From Cupriavidus taiwanensis (GTDB lineage Bacteria; Pseudomonadota; Gammaproteobacteria; Burkholderiales; Burkholderiaceae): a DNA stretch of 64,000 bases. Of the stretch, positions 27,597-36,589 are shown piece after piece. The notes under the pieces were generated by a model, which saw only the letters and a list, made by a program, of their open reading frames with translations, made no database searches and was not told where the DNA came from. Made by a program: the position numbers and the translations under genes. Location: the NCBI RefSeq assembly GCF_900250075.1, contig NZ_LT977071.1:970138-1034137 (forward strand). Direction: 5' to 3'. The stretch's first letter is position 1. Every line of letters starts with the position of its first letter.

Positions 27597-27933
27597 TGAC
27601 CACGCCGCTGGTGCACCGCTATTCACGGCGGTCGAGACCGATCGATCGTCCACCGTCACCCTGACCTTTGAAGGCCAGCCGCTGAGGGCGCCGGCCGGTG
27701 CCACCGTTGCCGCGGCGCTGCTGCTGAACGGCGTGGCCCCGTTCCGCACCACACCGGTGACATCCGCGCCGCGTGCGCCGTATTGCATGATGGGCGTCTG
27801 CTTCGAGTGTCTGGTCGAGATCGACGGAAAGCCCAGCCGCCAGGCCTGCCTGACTCCGGTCCGGGACGGCATGGTCATCAAGCGCCAGCAAGGTGCCTCG
27901 GCAATTGCTATCCAGGAAGAGGTTGAAGCATGA
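27586..27933 (+). CDS. [2Fe-2S] subunit, HcnA-like
   Basis: The 115-residue protein has a plant-type ferredoxin fold with cysteines in PYCMMGVCFECLVEI and a fourth in RQACLTPV, spacing typical of the small HcnA/OoxX-like subunit. The N-terminal part TLTFEGQPLRAPAGATVAAALL matches the fold. It overlaps the upstream FAD gene and its stop overlaps the start of the large subunit (ATGA), so the three are expressed together. It should pass electrons between the two flavoprotein subunits. Confidence 0.9.
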   Translation: MPTNDHAAGAPLFTAVETDRSSTVTLTFEGQPLRAPAGATVAAALLLNGVAPFRTTPVTSAPRAPYCMMGVCFECLVEIDGKPSRQACLTPVRDGMVIKRQQGASAIAIQEEVEA

Positions 27934-29306
27934 ACGGTGCAGTGTTCGATGTGGTCGTGGTTGGCTCGGGCCCGGCTGGACTGTCCGCAGCGATCGAAGC
28001 GCGGCAGTGGGGGCTGAGCGTCGCGGTGCTGGATGAACAGCCGGCGGCTGGCGGGCAGATCTATCGGAATGTCGACGCGGCAAGCCCGACGCTGCGCGCG
28101 GTCCTTGGCGATGACTATGTTGCCGGCGCGGCGCTGACAAGGGCCTTCGCCGCATCGGGCGCGCGGCATATCGCCGGGGCCTCCGTGTGGAACGTCGGCC
28201 GGGACCGGAAAGTCAGCTACCTGCAGGACGGTGCCAGCCACGCCGTCGAGGGCAGGTCCATTGTGCTGGCCAGCGGGGCCATGGAACGTCCTTTCCCCTT
28301 GCCAGGCTGGACGCTGCCCGGCGTGATGGGTGCTGGGGCGGCGCAGATCCTGATCAAGAGCGCGGCAGCGCTGCCACGGCAGCCGGCGGTCCTGGCAGGC
28401 TGCGGGCCGCTGCTGTATCTGCTGGCCGTGCAATATCTGCGCGCGGGCATCGAGCTCAAGGCCGTCGTGCACACCACGCAGCGCGCTGACTACCTGCGCG
28501 CCGTCTCCCATCTGCCGGCGGCTTTGCGCGGTTGGCGGGACCTGCGCAAGGGCATGGACATGTTCAGGCAACTGCGGCGCCATCGCGTCCCGGTGTATGC
28601 GGGAGCGCAAGCCCTCGCCATCCAGGGCGAAGCTCGTGCCGAAGCCCTGTGCTTCACGCACCGGGGTGTCGAGCGTCGTATCGACACCTCGCTGGTACTG
28701 CTCCACCAGGGTGTCGTGCCCAATACCCAGATCAGCTTGGCGCTGCGGGCCAGGCACAACTGGAGCGATGCCCAGCTGTGCTGGATTCCGGAGACGGACG
28801 AGTATGGCGAGATTGAAGACACGCACATCTATATCGCGGGCGACAGCAGAGGCATTGTCGGTGCCAGGGCGTCCGCGGTGCAGGGAAGGCTGGCCGCGTT
28901 GTCGATCGCTTCCAGGTTGCAGCGACTCGGCATGAGTGAGCGGCGGGTGAGAGAGTCATCGATGCGTGCCGAGCTGCAAAGACACTTGCGTATCCGCCCC
29001 TTCCTGGATGCGCTGTACCGCCCCAGCGACTTGCATCGCATGCCCGCGGATGACGCCGTCATTGTCTGCCGCTGCGAGGAAGTGACGGCGGGGGCCATCA
29101 GGAAGTATGTCGAGGTGGGTTGCCATGGCCCCAACCAGGCCAAGGCGTTTGGACGCTGCGGAATGGGCCCGTGCCAGGGGCGCCTGTGCGGCTTGACCGT
29201 GACCGAACTGATCGCGCAGGGACGCGGCGTGGCGCCACAGGAAGTGGGCTATTACCGCATCCGTCCACCCATCAAGCCCATCACGCTGGGCGAGCTGGCG
29301 GGATAA
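27930..29306 (+). CDS. FAD/NAD(P)-binding subunit with BFD-like [2Fe-2S] tail (OoxA/HcnB-like)
   Basis: The 458-residue protein begins FDVVVVGSGPAGLSAAIEARQWG (FAD Rossmann) and has LPGWTLPGVMGAGAAQIL near residue 125. A C-terminal BFD-like domain (about 370-425) carries cysteines CRCEEV, GRCGMGPCQGRLCG. This is the alpha subunit of the opine oxidase/cyanide synthase/D-hydroxyproline dehydrogenase class. The three subunits together should oxidise an amine or imino acid and release an imine, which the RidA protein that follows could hydrolyse. Confidence 0.9.
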   Translation: MNGAVFDVVVVGSGPAGLSAAIEARQWGLSVAVLDEQPAAGGQIYRNVDAASPTLRAVLGDDYVAGAALTRAFAASGARHIAGASVWNVGRDRKVSYLQDGASHAVEGRSIVLASGAMERPFPLPGWTLPGVMGAGAAQILIKSAAALPRQPAVLAGCGPLLYLLAVQYLRAGIELKAVVHTTQRADYLRAVSHLPAALRGWRDLRKGMDMFRQLRRHRVPVYAGAQALAIQGEARAEALCFTHRGVERRIDTSLVLLHQGVVPNTQISLALRARHNWSDAQLCWIPETDEYGEIEDTHIYIAGDSRGIVGARASAVQGRLAALSIASRLQRLGMSERRVRESSMRAELQRHLRIRPFLDALYRPSDLHRMPADDAVIVCRCEEVTAGAIRKYVEVGCHGPNQAKAFGRCGMGPCQGRLCGLTVTELIAQGRGVAPQEVGYYRIRPPIKPITLGELAG

Positions 29307-29391
29307 CTCCGCGGCCTGGCCGGGGCCATGGCATAGCCCCGCCGGCACACCGGTTCTGCATGACTATCAACAGCCTCAACCAGGAGGACCT

Positions 29392-29751
29392 ATGGCTGAA
29401 ATCCGGCGAATCGCTACGGACCAACGACGTAGCCGCGCGGTGGTGTACAACGGCATGGTATTCGTGGGCGGCCAGACGGCCGATGACCGCAGCCAGGACA
29501 TTCGGGGCCAGACCCGGCAGACCCTTGCCAAGATCGAGAAGTTCCTCGCCGACGCTGGCACCGACAAGCGACGTCTGCTGACCGCACAGATCTGGCTGAA
29601 GAACCTCGAGCGGGATTTCGAAGGCATGAACGAGATCTGGGACGCATGGACGGCGCCGAACGCCGCGTCTACGCGAGCGACCGCGCAGTGCGAACTGGGT
29701 CATCCGGACATTCTGGTGGAAATCATTGTCACCGCCGCTACGGCGGGCTGA
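29392..29751 (+). CDS. RidA family enamine/imine deaminase
   Basis: The 119-residue protein has a CAGGAGG site before ATG 29392. It shows the YjgF/RidA fold: VVYNGMVFVGGQTADDRSQD, QTRQTLAKIEKFLADAGTDK and the typical C-terminal arginine region STRATAQCELGHPD. RidA proteins hydrolyse reactive enamines/imines that come from flavin- or PLP-dependent amine oxidation, so it matches the dehydrogenase upstream. It closes the LysR-controlled operon; the porin gene beyond is convergent. Confidence 0.88.
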   Translation: MAEIRRIATDQRRSRAVVYNGMVFVGGQTADDRSQDIRGQTRQTLAKIEKFLADAGTDKRRLLTAQIWLKNLERDFEGMNEIWDAWTAPNAASTRATAQCELGHPDILVEIIVTAATAG

Positions 29752-29828
29752 CGTGTTTGCGAGAGCGTCCTTGTGGGGCGAGGCGTGGTGCCGGCCGCGC
29801 AGCGCCAGCCCGTACCGATGAAGTTCCC

Positions 29829-30905
29829 TTAGAACACGTGCCGTATCCCCGCCATCACGCCCACGCGCGTGGTGCTGCGGACATCGGTCACCGGCGTGCC
29901 GGCCCAGTACTCGGTCTCGCGGCCGACCGTGCCGCCGCGTGCGAAGGTGGCGTCGGCCTCGAGGAACAGGCTGGTGCGCTTCGACAAGGCATAGTCGGCA
30001 ACCGCCGAGATCGCATCGGCATTGCCGCTGCCCAGCACCACCGGCGTGGTCTGGAACTGGGTGGTCACCGTGCCGCTCTGCTGGTAGCGGTAATAGGCGC
30101 CCGACAGGTGCAGCGCCGGCGTGAGCTGATAACCGAGGCCGATGAAGGCGATCCAGAAGCGCGCGTCCGGATTGGTCTCACGGCGGCCCATGTAGCCGGC
30201 ATAGCCGGTGGCCTTGCCGATCACGTAGGATGCGCCGACCGAGTAGTTGTGCAGCGTGTTGTCGCCGCTGCCGGGACGTTGCTGGTCATAGGCGACGCCC
30301 AGCGCCAGCGGCCCGTCCTGGTACATCACGCCACCGCCGAAGGTCGCGCCGCGCGCCATGCTGCCGGGGCGCTCGCCGAAGCCGTAGTCGAGCTGCACGC
30401 TGACCGGCCCGAATTTGTTCTTGTAGACCACGCTGTTGTTGACGCGGTAGCCCTGGAAGAAGATATCGCCGCCGGTGTAGAGCGGGTCCGACCAGAAATT
30501 GCCCCAGCCCTGGTCGAGCGGATCGAAAGACCAGGCGATGTTGTTCAGGGCGTTGTACTGGCGGCCGAAGGTCAGCGTGCCCCAGTCGCCGGACAGGCCG
30601 ACGTATGCCTGCCGGCCGAACAGCGCGTTATAGGCGGTCTTGCCGTCGTCGGTACCAAAGCCGTTCTCGAGCAGGAACACCGCCTTGTTGCCGCCGCCCA
30701 GGTCCTCGTCGCCCTTCAGGCCCCAGCGGCTGCCGCCGATGCCGCTGGAGACCAGCTCGGCCTGGTCGTGGTGGCGGCCGTCGATGTTGGAGGTGTAGCG
30801 CACGGCGGTGCTGATCACACCGTAGAGCGTCAGGCTCGACTGCGCATACGAAACGGCGGGCAGCACTGCGCCCGCCAGCAGCCACAGGCTGGCTGATTTC
30901 CTCAT
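29829..30905 (-). CDS. Gram-negative general porin (OmpC/Omp32-type)
   Basis: The 358-residue protein has a signal peptide ending VSYAQ, then SSLTLYGVISTAVRYTSN, the usual first strand of beta-proteobacterial porins, and ends VMAGIRHVF with a terminal phenylalanine. FGRQAYVGLSGDWGTLTFGRQ near residue 98 is the conserved loop. The gene lies 57 bp after the reductase in the minus-strand carnitine run, with a GAGGAGA site, so it may supply outer-membrane entry for that substrate. No strong terminator is visible after it. Confidence 0.9.
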   Translation of the reverse strand: MRKSASLWLLAGAVLPAVSYAQSSLTLYGVISTAVRYTSNIDGRHHDQAELVSSGIGGSRWGLKGDEDLGGGNKAVFLLENGFGTDDGKTAYNALFGRQAYVGLSGDWGTLTFGRQYNALNNIAWSFDPLDQGWGNFWSDPLYTGGDIFFQGYRVNNSVVYKNKFGPVSVQLDYGFGERPGSMARGATFGGGVMYQDGPLALGVAYDQQRPGSGDNTLHNYSVGASYVIGKATGYAGYMGRRETNPDARFWIAFIGLGYQLTPALHLSGAYYRYQQSGTVTTQFQTTPVVLGSGNADAISAVADYALSKRTSLFLEADATFARGGTVGRETEYWAGTPVTDVRSTTRVGVMAGIRHVF

Positions 30906-30962
30906 GGGGTCTCCTCGGTGGATGGTGGCCGGCGTCCGATGCGCCGGCCTGTCGTTGTCGGT

Positions 30963-31940
30963 TTACAGGTCGAGCACGAGCATGCCGCCGCGGGCTCGCG
31001 AGACGCAGATCATCATGGTCTTCTGCGCAGCCTTCTCCTTGTCGCTCAGGTACTGGTCGAAGTGCACCGCCTCGCCTTCCAGGATGCGGGTCTCGCAAGT
31101 GCCGCACACGCCTTCGCGGCACAGGCACTCGACCGGCACGGTGCCGTCGCGCTCGATCGCCTTCAGGATCGACTCGCCCGCGCCAACCTCCACCGTCTTG
31201 CTGGATTTCGCCAGCACCACGGTGAAGGCGTCGCCCGCCTGTGCCGGCGCGGCAAACTGTTCCCAGTGCACCCGTGACGGATTGACGCCCACGTCCTGCG
31301 CTGCCTGGCGCACGGCGTCGATCAGCGGGGCCGGGCCGCACACATAGACATGCGCGCCGGCATCCATGCCGCCCAGCAGGCCGGACAGGTCCAGCTTCTG
31401 CCCCTTGCTGTCGACATAGAAGCTGACGCGGCCTCCGGAAGACTGCTGCGTGAGCGCCGCCAGTTCATCGCGGAACGCGCCGTGCTCGTCGGCGCGGAAC
31501 GCGTAGTGCAGTTCGTGCGACGCGCCGCGCTTGCGCAGCTCGTGCATCTGCGACATGAACGGCGTGATGCCGATGCCGCCGGCGATCAGCACGTGGTGAT
31601 GCGCGCCATGGTCCAGCGCGAACAGGTTGTTCGGCGCGGTGATGGTCAGCGCGTCGCCCTCGGCCACCTTGTCGTGCAGGAACGCCGATCCGCCTTTCGA
31701 CTGCTCTTCGCGGCGCACGCCGATCTGGTAGCTGCCGAGCGCGTCGGGCGAGCTCATCAGCGAGTAGGCGTTGCTGTACTGGCGCTCGCCGTCGCGCATC
31801 TGCACGATGACATGGCTGCCGCCGGTAAAGGGCGGCAGCTCGCCGCCGTCGAGCGCTTCCATGGTGAAGCGCTTGATCAGCGGGGTCACGTGCTCGATGC
31901 GCGAGACCCGCACCTGGAGGGTCTGGTAGAAATTGCCCAT
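30963..31940 (-). CDS. Rieske oxygenase reductase (CntB/YeaX-like)
   Basis: The 325-residue protein has an FNR-like FAD/FMN and NAD module (ERQYSNAYSLMSSPDALG, then HHVLIAGGIGITPFMSQM) and a C-terminal [2Fe-2S] domain with CLCREGVCGTCETRIL. This order (flavin, NAD, plant-type ferredoxin) is that of phthalate-dioxygenase-type reductases such as VanB and the carnitine monooxygenase reductase. It lies in the same run as a Rieske oxygenase and probably supplies it with electrons from NAD(P)H. The CntB identity depends on the neighbours. Confidence 0.88.
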   Translation of the reverse strand: MGNFYQTLQVRVSRIEHVTPLIKRFTMEALDGGELPPFTGGSHVIVQMRDGERQYSNAYSLMSSPDALGSYQIGVRREEQSKGGSAFLHDKVAEGDALTITAPNNLFALDHGAHHHVLIAGGIGITPFMSQMHELRKRGASHELHYAFRADEHGAFRDELAALTQQSSGGRVSFYVDSKGQKLDLSGLLGGMDAGAHVYVCGPAPLIDAVRQAAQDVGVNPSRVHWEQFAAPAQAGDAFTVVLAKSSKTVEVGAGESILKAIERDGTVPVECLCREGVCGTCETRILEGEAVHFDQYLSDKEKAAQKTMMICVSRARGGMLVLDL

Positions 31941-31970
31941 GCTGCTGTCTTCCGGGTGTACTGCCGCGCG

Positions 31971-33419
31971 TTACAGCGCCATGCAGAGGTATTTCATCTC
32001 GAGGTAGTCCTCGATGCCGTACTTCGAGCCCTCGCGGCCCAGGCCCGACTGCTTCACGCCGCCGAACGGCGCCACCTCGTTCGAGAACAGGCCGGTGTTG
32101 ATGCCGACGATGCCGTACTCGAGCTGCTCGGCCACGCGCCAGACCCGGCCGATGTCGCGGCTGAAGAAGTAGGCCGCGAGGCCGTAGATGGTGTCGTTGG
32201 CCATGCGCACCACGTCGGCCTCCGAGGTGAAGCGGACGATGGGCGAGACCGGACCGAAGATCTCTTCGTCCAGCACGCGCATGCCGGGTTTGACGTCGGC
32301 CAGCACCGTCGGCGCGAAAAACTGCGCACCGGCCTCATGCACGCCGCCGCCGATGGCAATGCGCGCGCCCTTGCCGACGGCATCCGCCACCAGCTCACCG
32401 ACCTTGGCGACCGCCTTGTCGGTGATCAGCGGGCCGATCTCGCTGCCCGCGGTAAAGCCGTTGCCGACGCGCAGCCCGGCCACCTTCTTCACGTAGCGCT
32501 CGACGAACTGGTCATAGACGGCGTCGTGGATATAGAGGCGGTTGACGCAGACGCAGGTCTGGCCGGCGTTGCGGTACTTGGCCTGGATCGCGCCTTCGAC
32601 CGCCGCATCGATGTCGGCGTCCTCGAACACGATGAAGGGCGCATTGCCGCCCAGCTCCAGCGACACCTTCTTGACCGTGCCGGCGCATTGCTGCATCAGC
32701 AGGCGGCCGACCGGGGTGGAGCCGGTGAACGACAGCTTGCGCACCAGCGGGTGGCCGGTGAACTGGCTGCCGATCGCCGCGGCGTCGCCGGTAACGACGT
32801 TGAGCACGCCAGCGGGGATGCCGGCGCGCAGCGCCAGCTCGGCCAGCGCCAGGGCGCTGAACGGGGTCTCGTTGGCGGGCTTGACCACCATGGTGCAGCC
32901 GGCCGCCAGCGCGGGGGCGGCCTTGCGCGCGATCATCGCCGCCGGGAAGTTCCATGGCGTGATCGCGGCGCAGACGCCGATCGGCTCGCGCACCACCACC
33001 AGGCGCTTGTCGGCGGCGGGGGAGGGGATCACATCGCCATAGAGGCGCTTGGCTTCCTCGCCGAACCACTCGATGAACGAGGCGGCGTAGCGCACCTCGC
33101 CGCGCGCTTCGGCCAGCGGCTTGCCCTGCTCGCGCGTCATGATGGCGGCGAGGTCGTCTTCGTGGGCGATGATCAGGTCGAACCACTTGCGCAGCAGCGC
33201 GGCGCGCTCCTTGGCGGTGCGGGCCTTCCAGCCGGGCAGGGCGGCATTGGCGGCCTCGATCGCGGCCACGGCGCCGGCCTCGCGCATCAGCGGCACGGTG
33301 CCGACCAGATCGCCGGTGGCGGGGTCGGTCACGGCCACGGTGGCGGCGTCGGGGGCGTCGGTCCATTCGGCGCCGATCAGGGCCTGCTGGCGGAACAGGG
33401 CGTTGTCCTTCAGTTGCAT
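31971..33419 (-). CDS. Aldehyde dehydrogenase, GabD/malic semialdehyde dehydrogenase-like
   Basis: From ATG 33419 the protein has 482 residues, the usual length of succinate-semialdehyde dehydrogenases. It begins MQLKDNALFRQQALIGAEW and has TPWNFPAAMIARKAAPALAAG near residue 150. The catalytic glutamate is in SLELGGNAPFIVFE near 255, and the nucleophile cysteine in NAGQTCVCVNRLYI near 288. In carnitine degradation this step oxidises malic semialdehyde to D-malate. It sits between the oxygenase and its reductase, which favours that role over GABA metabolism, since no aminotransferase is present. Confidence 0.87.
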   Translation of the reverse strand: MQLKDNALFRQQALIGAEWTDAPDAATVAVTDPATGDLVGTVPLMREAGAVAAIEAANAALPGWKARTAKERAALLRKWFDLIIAHEDDLAAIMTREQGKPLAEARGEVRYAASFIEWFGEEAKRLYGDVIPSPAADKRLVVVREPIGVCAAITPWNFPAAMIARKAAPALAAGCTMVVKPANETPFSALALAELALRAGIPAGVLNVVTGDAAAIGSQFTGHPLVRKLSFTGSTPVGRLLMQQCAGTVKKVSLELGGNAPFIVFEDADIDAAVEGAIQAKYRNAGQTCVCVNRLYIHDAVYDQFVERYVKKVAGLRVGNGFTAGSEIGPLITDKAVAKVGELVADAVGKGARIAIGGGVHEAGAQFFAPTVLADVKPGMRVLDEEIFGPVSPIVRFTSEADVVRMANDTIYGLAAYFFSRDIGRVWRVAEQLEYGIVGINTGLFSNEVAPFGGVKQSGLGREGSKYGIEDYLEMKYLCMAL

Positions 33420-33457
33420 GGGTCTGGTCTCCGTTTCGGGTTTGGCTGTACCGGCGC

Positions 33458-34594
33458 TCACGCGCCTTCGTATTCCCTGGCCACCTTGCGGTGGAAATGC
33501 ACGATGCCGTGCTCGCTGATGCCGCTGCGCTGGCGGTCGACCATGATCCGGCCCTGGCCGCGATAGCCGCGCGACTTCAGCCCCTTCTGCACGCTTTCGA
33601 CCAGGCGCAGGTCTTCCGGGCGGAACACGTCGCGATACCACTCGACCAGCTTCTGCTGCTCCTCGGTCAGCTCCTTGTTCAGGAAGTAGATTTCGTAGTG
33701 CTGGAGCGTGACTTCGGCGCTGGCCGGGAACTCGTAGATCACCGTCATGAAGTTGGCGCCCGGCGGCACGTTGAACATCGTGCACGGCCAGGCCCAGAAG
33801 CCGCTGAAGCTGGGGTCCTTTACCGACTCGTCCAGCTTGAAGGATTTCTCGGACGACTTGGCATGGCCGAACTGCAGCGTCCAGTTGCCGTGCAGCGTGT
33901 GGGTGTAGCGGTCGACCTGCACGGAGTCGGAGAAGCCGGGGTGCGCCGGGCCGCAGTGGTAGCACTCCATGTAGTTATCGACGATGGACTTCCAGTTGGC
34001 CGGCGTCTCGGTGACGAAGCGGGCGCCGAGGTGAAGATCGTCGATGACGGGGCAGGCGGCGCGCATGCGCGCTTCCAGGCCGGGCAGCTGTTCCTCGACG
34101 CTGCCGGCTTCCGGGTTCATGTTGATAAAGACAAAGCCGGCGTATTCCTCGACCCGCACCGGCACCAGGCTCGACTTGCTCTTGTCGAAATTGGGCACGT
34201 TGTCGCAGTTGCGCGCCAGCGCCATTTCGCCGTCGAGCTTGAAGGTCCAGGCGTGGTACGGGCAGGTGATGACGTTCTTCGCGCGGCCGCTGCCTTGCAG
34301 CAGCTGGTGGCCGCGGTGCGGGCAGACGTTGTAGAACGCGCGCAGCACGCCTTCGCGGTCACGCAGCACGACGATGCTTTCGCCGATGACTTCGCGCGTC
34401 ACGTAGTCGTTCGACTCGGCCAGTTCGCTGCGGTGCGCCACGCAGATCCAGCTGTTGGCGAAGATCTTCTCCTTCTCGTACTCGAACACCGCGTCCCTGG
34501 TGTAGAAGGAGGCGGGCAGGGTCCAGGCGTTTTCGTCGTCGGCGCAGAAGCCGGCAGGCAGCTTGACGGCGGCGGTGTCCAGGGTCTTCTCCAT
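33458..34594 (-). CDS. Rieske non-heme iron oxygenase (CntA/YeaW-like carnitine monooxygenase)
   Basis: The 378-residue protein has a Rieske centre (FYNVCPHRGHQLL and ITCPYHAWTF) at about residues 90-125. The mononuclear iron site is NYMECYHCGPAHP near 210, in which a glutamate takes the place of the bridging aspartate of classic dioxygenases. This glutamate is seen in CntA and GbcA enzymes. CntA splits carnitine into trimethylamine and malic semialdehyde; GbcA acts on glycine betaine. The neighbouring semialdehyde dehydrogenase and D-malate dehydrogenase favour carnitine. The start follows AAGGAAA. Confidence 0.85.
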   Translation of the reverse strand: MEKTLDTAAVKLPAGFCADDENAWTLPASFYTRDAVFEYEKEKIFANSWICVAHRSELAESNDYVTREVIGESIVVLRDREGVLRAFYNVCPHRGHQLLQGSGRAKNVITCPYHAWTFKLDGEMALARNCDNVPNFDKSKSSLVPVRVEEYAGFVFINMNPEAGSVEEQLPGLEARMRAACPVIDDLHLGARFVTETPANWKSIVDNYMECYHCGPAHPGFSDSVQVDRYTHTLHGNWTLQFGHAKSSEKSFKLDESVKDPSFSGFWAWPCTMFNVPPGANFMTVIYEFPASAEVTLQHYEIYFLNKELTEEQQKLVEWYRDVFRPEDLRLVESVQKGLKSRGYRGQGRIMVDRQRSGISEHGIVHFHRKVAREYEGA

Positions 34595-34628
34595 GATTCC
34601 GTTTCCTTTGGTTAATTTGTGGTTACTA

Positions 34629-34643
34629 GTTAAATATGGTTTA
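34629..34643. promoter_or_regulatory. Possible operator upstream of the Rieske oxygenase gene
   Basis: GTTAA (34629-34633) and ATGGTTTA (34636-34643) repeat, with one base less spacing, the pair found upstream of the transporter gene (36417 and 36425). It lies about 35 bp before the oxygenase start in an AT-rich patch. The same regulator may act on both promoters. The match was found by eye. Confidence 0.45.
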
Positions 34644-34723
34644 ACAGCACGGCGTAAAAAAAGAGCCAGTTGGCGGCAAAGGTTCCCGAGAGGGGACGCC
34701 GAGGCGCGTCCCCTCTGGCGCGA

Positions 34724-36316
34724 TCAGGCCTTGGCGATGGCGGCCTGGCGCTCGGTGGTCACGGCCCCCTCGGCTTCGGGCCGGGCCGTTTCGATCAGGT
34801 GGGCCGGCGTGTCGGCGTAGTCCTGCATCAGCCAGCGGAACAGGCCGAACAACTTGATCGCAAGGATTACCAGGAACGGGATCGCGGTCAGCACCACGGC
34901 GGTCTTCATGGTCTCCAGCGAGGCCTTGACGAACAGCATCGCCAGCGGCACCAGCGTCAGCATCACGCACCAGAACACGCGGCTGGTCGGCGACGGGTCC
35001 TGTCCCTCCTTCAGATGGCGGGTGGTGGTGGCGGCCACGGCGTAGGCCACGGCATCGACGTGGGCAGCCAGGAACACGATCATGATCGCCAGGTACACCG
35101 CCAGGAACACCTTGCCGGCCGGCAGCGCGCTCAGCAGCATTTCCACCGCGGCCTCGCCGCCATGCTCCTTCAGGATGCGCGGCACGTCGATGGCGCCGGT
35201 GATGTACTGGTGCATGCTGTAGCTTTCCAGCGCGCCGAAGAAGAACCAGCATCCGACGCTGCCGCCCAGCAGCAGGGCGTAGATGACTTCCTTGATCTTG
35301 CGGCCCTTGGACACGCGCGCCACGAACATCGCCACGCCCGGCGAGTACGACACCCACCACAGCCAGTAGAACACGGTCCAGCCGCGGCTGAAGGCACCGT
35401 CGCCGGTGGGATCGGTGAACAGGCTCATGTGCACGTAGTTCTGCAGCATCAGGCCCAGGCCGTTGACGATGTTATTGCCGGCGAACAGGGTCGGCCCGAT
35501 CGCGAACACCACCGCGGCCAGCAGCAGCGCGCCCCAGCACACCATATGGCTGAGGCGCTGCATGCCGCCGTCGATGCCGACGTAGGCGCTCGCCGAGAAC
35601 AGCACCGACACGCCGACGATCACGACCAGCTGCGTGACGAAGGTATCCGGCACGCCGAACAGCCCGGACAGGCCGCGCGTGAAGGTCGACGCGGTCAGCG
35701 CGATCGACACCGTCAGCGCCCCGAACATCGTCAGCAGGAAGATCAGGTCCACCAGCCGGCCCACCGGCCCGGTGGCGCGGAAACCCGTGATGGCCTCGAC
35801 GATGGACGCCAGGTTCAGGCCCTTGTTCTTGCGCACATGGAAGTGGTACGCCATCGCCAGCGACGGCAGCGCGTACACCGCCCACGCGCTCAGGCCCCAG
35901 TGGAAGAACGAGTAGCTGATGGAGTGCTCCAGCGCCTCGCGCGTGCCGGTGGGCACGTTCAGGCCGGGCGACTGGTAGTAGTAGACCCACTCCATCACGC
36001 CCCAGTACATGGTCGACGAGCCCATGCCGGCGCAGATGAACATGAACACCCATGACAGCGTGGAGTATTCGGGCTTGCCTTCGCCCAGCCGCACGTTGCC
36101 GTACTTGCTGAAGGCCAGCGCCAGGCAGGCGATGACGCAGCCGAAGACAAAAATCTGGACCAGCGAGCCGAACGAACGCGTGGACCATTCGAACAGCTGG
36201 GTGGCGGTGGCGGCCGCTTCGGCGGGCCAGCGGACCATGGCGATGACGGTGACCAGCACGGCGGTGAGCGTGCAGACGGTCAGGAAGCCGTCGAGGCGGG
36301 GCGTGGGAGTTTTCAA
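34724..36316 (-). CDS. BCCT family betaine/carnitine/choline transporter
   Basis: The best start is TTG 36316, which has GGAGGAG at ideal spacing and gives 530 residues; a GTG ten codons further upstream has no such site. About twelve membrane segments can be read. Family hallmarks are [19 protein letters not shown] near residue 85 and the tryptophan-rich [21 protein letters not shown] near 320. It would import carnitine or a related quaternary amine, by sodium or proton symport or by exchange. It lies before the Rieske oxygenase on the same strand, with its own promoter region upstream. Confidence 0.92.
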   Translation of the reverse strand: MKTPTPRLDGFLTVCTLTAVLVTVIAMVRWPAEAAATATQLFEWSTRSFGSLVQIFVFGCVIACLALAFSKYGNVRLGEGKPEYSTLSWVFMFICAGMGSSTMYWGVMEWVYYYQSPGLNVPTGTREALEHSISYSFFHWGLSAWAVYALPSLAMAYHFHVRKNKGLNLASIVEAITGFRATGPVGRLVDLIFLLTMFGALTVSIALTASTFTRGLSGLFGVPDTFVTQLVVIVGVSVLFSASAYVGIDGGMQRLSHMVCWGALLLAAVVFAIGPTLFAGNNIVNGLGLMLQNYVHMSLFTDPTGDGAFSRGWTVFYWLWWVSYSPGVAMFVARVSKGRKIKEVIYALLLGGSVGCWFFFGALESYSMHQYITGAIDVPRILKEHGGEAAVEMLLSALPAGKVFLAVYLAIMIVFLAAHVDAVAYAVAATTTRHLKEGQDPSPTSRVFWCVMLTLVPLAMLFVKASLETMKTAVVLTAIPFLVILAIKLFGLFRWLMQDYADTPAHLIETARPEAEGAVTTERQAAIAKA

Positions 36317-36416
36317 GTGCGTCTCCTCCGGTGCGTCGTGGCGCACGGGTTGGTTTTGGGGTGGAACTTGTCTGCCCGGGCGCGGGTAGTGCCCGCGTTC
36401 AGATTGCTTGTATTTT

Positions 36417-36450
36417 GTTAACTAATGGTTTACAGTAACTATTAGTTAAC
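36417..36450. promoter_or_regulatory. Perfect inverted repeat upstream of the BCCT gene
   Basis: The arms GTTAACTAAT (36417-36426) and ATTAGTTAAC (36441-36450) are exact complements with a 14-bp spacer. The site is about 100 bp before the transporter start in an AT-rich stretch unlike the surroundings. It overlaps ATGGTTTA (36425-36432), also seen upstream of the oxygenase gene. The remaining part of the 273-bp gap to the malate dehydrogenase shows no gene. Confidence 0.6.
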
Positions 36451-36589
36451 GGAAACTCTATGCAAAATTCCGGACATGCACAAGCTCCGCGTGGAAAAAA
36501 ATTGCGCTTGTGACGGACGCTGCGCGCTGCGTTGCAGGAATACGATGCCGGGCGCGAACCCGGCATCACGTTCCGCCCGCCGCGCAGGT

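Noticed and set aside
31350..33566. 738-residue plus-strand frame opposite the reductase, aldehyde dehydrogenase and oxygenase genes
   Set aside because: It is the antisense of well-supported genes, with histidine-, arginine- and alanine-rich text typical of GC-rich shadow frames and no family motifs.
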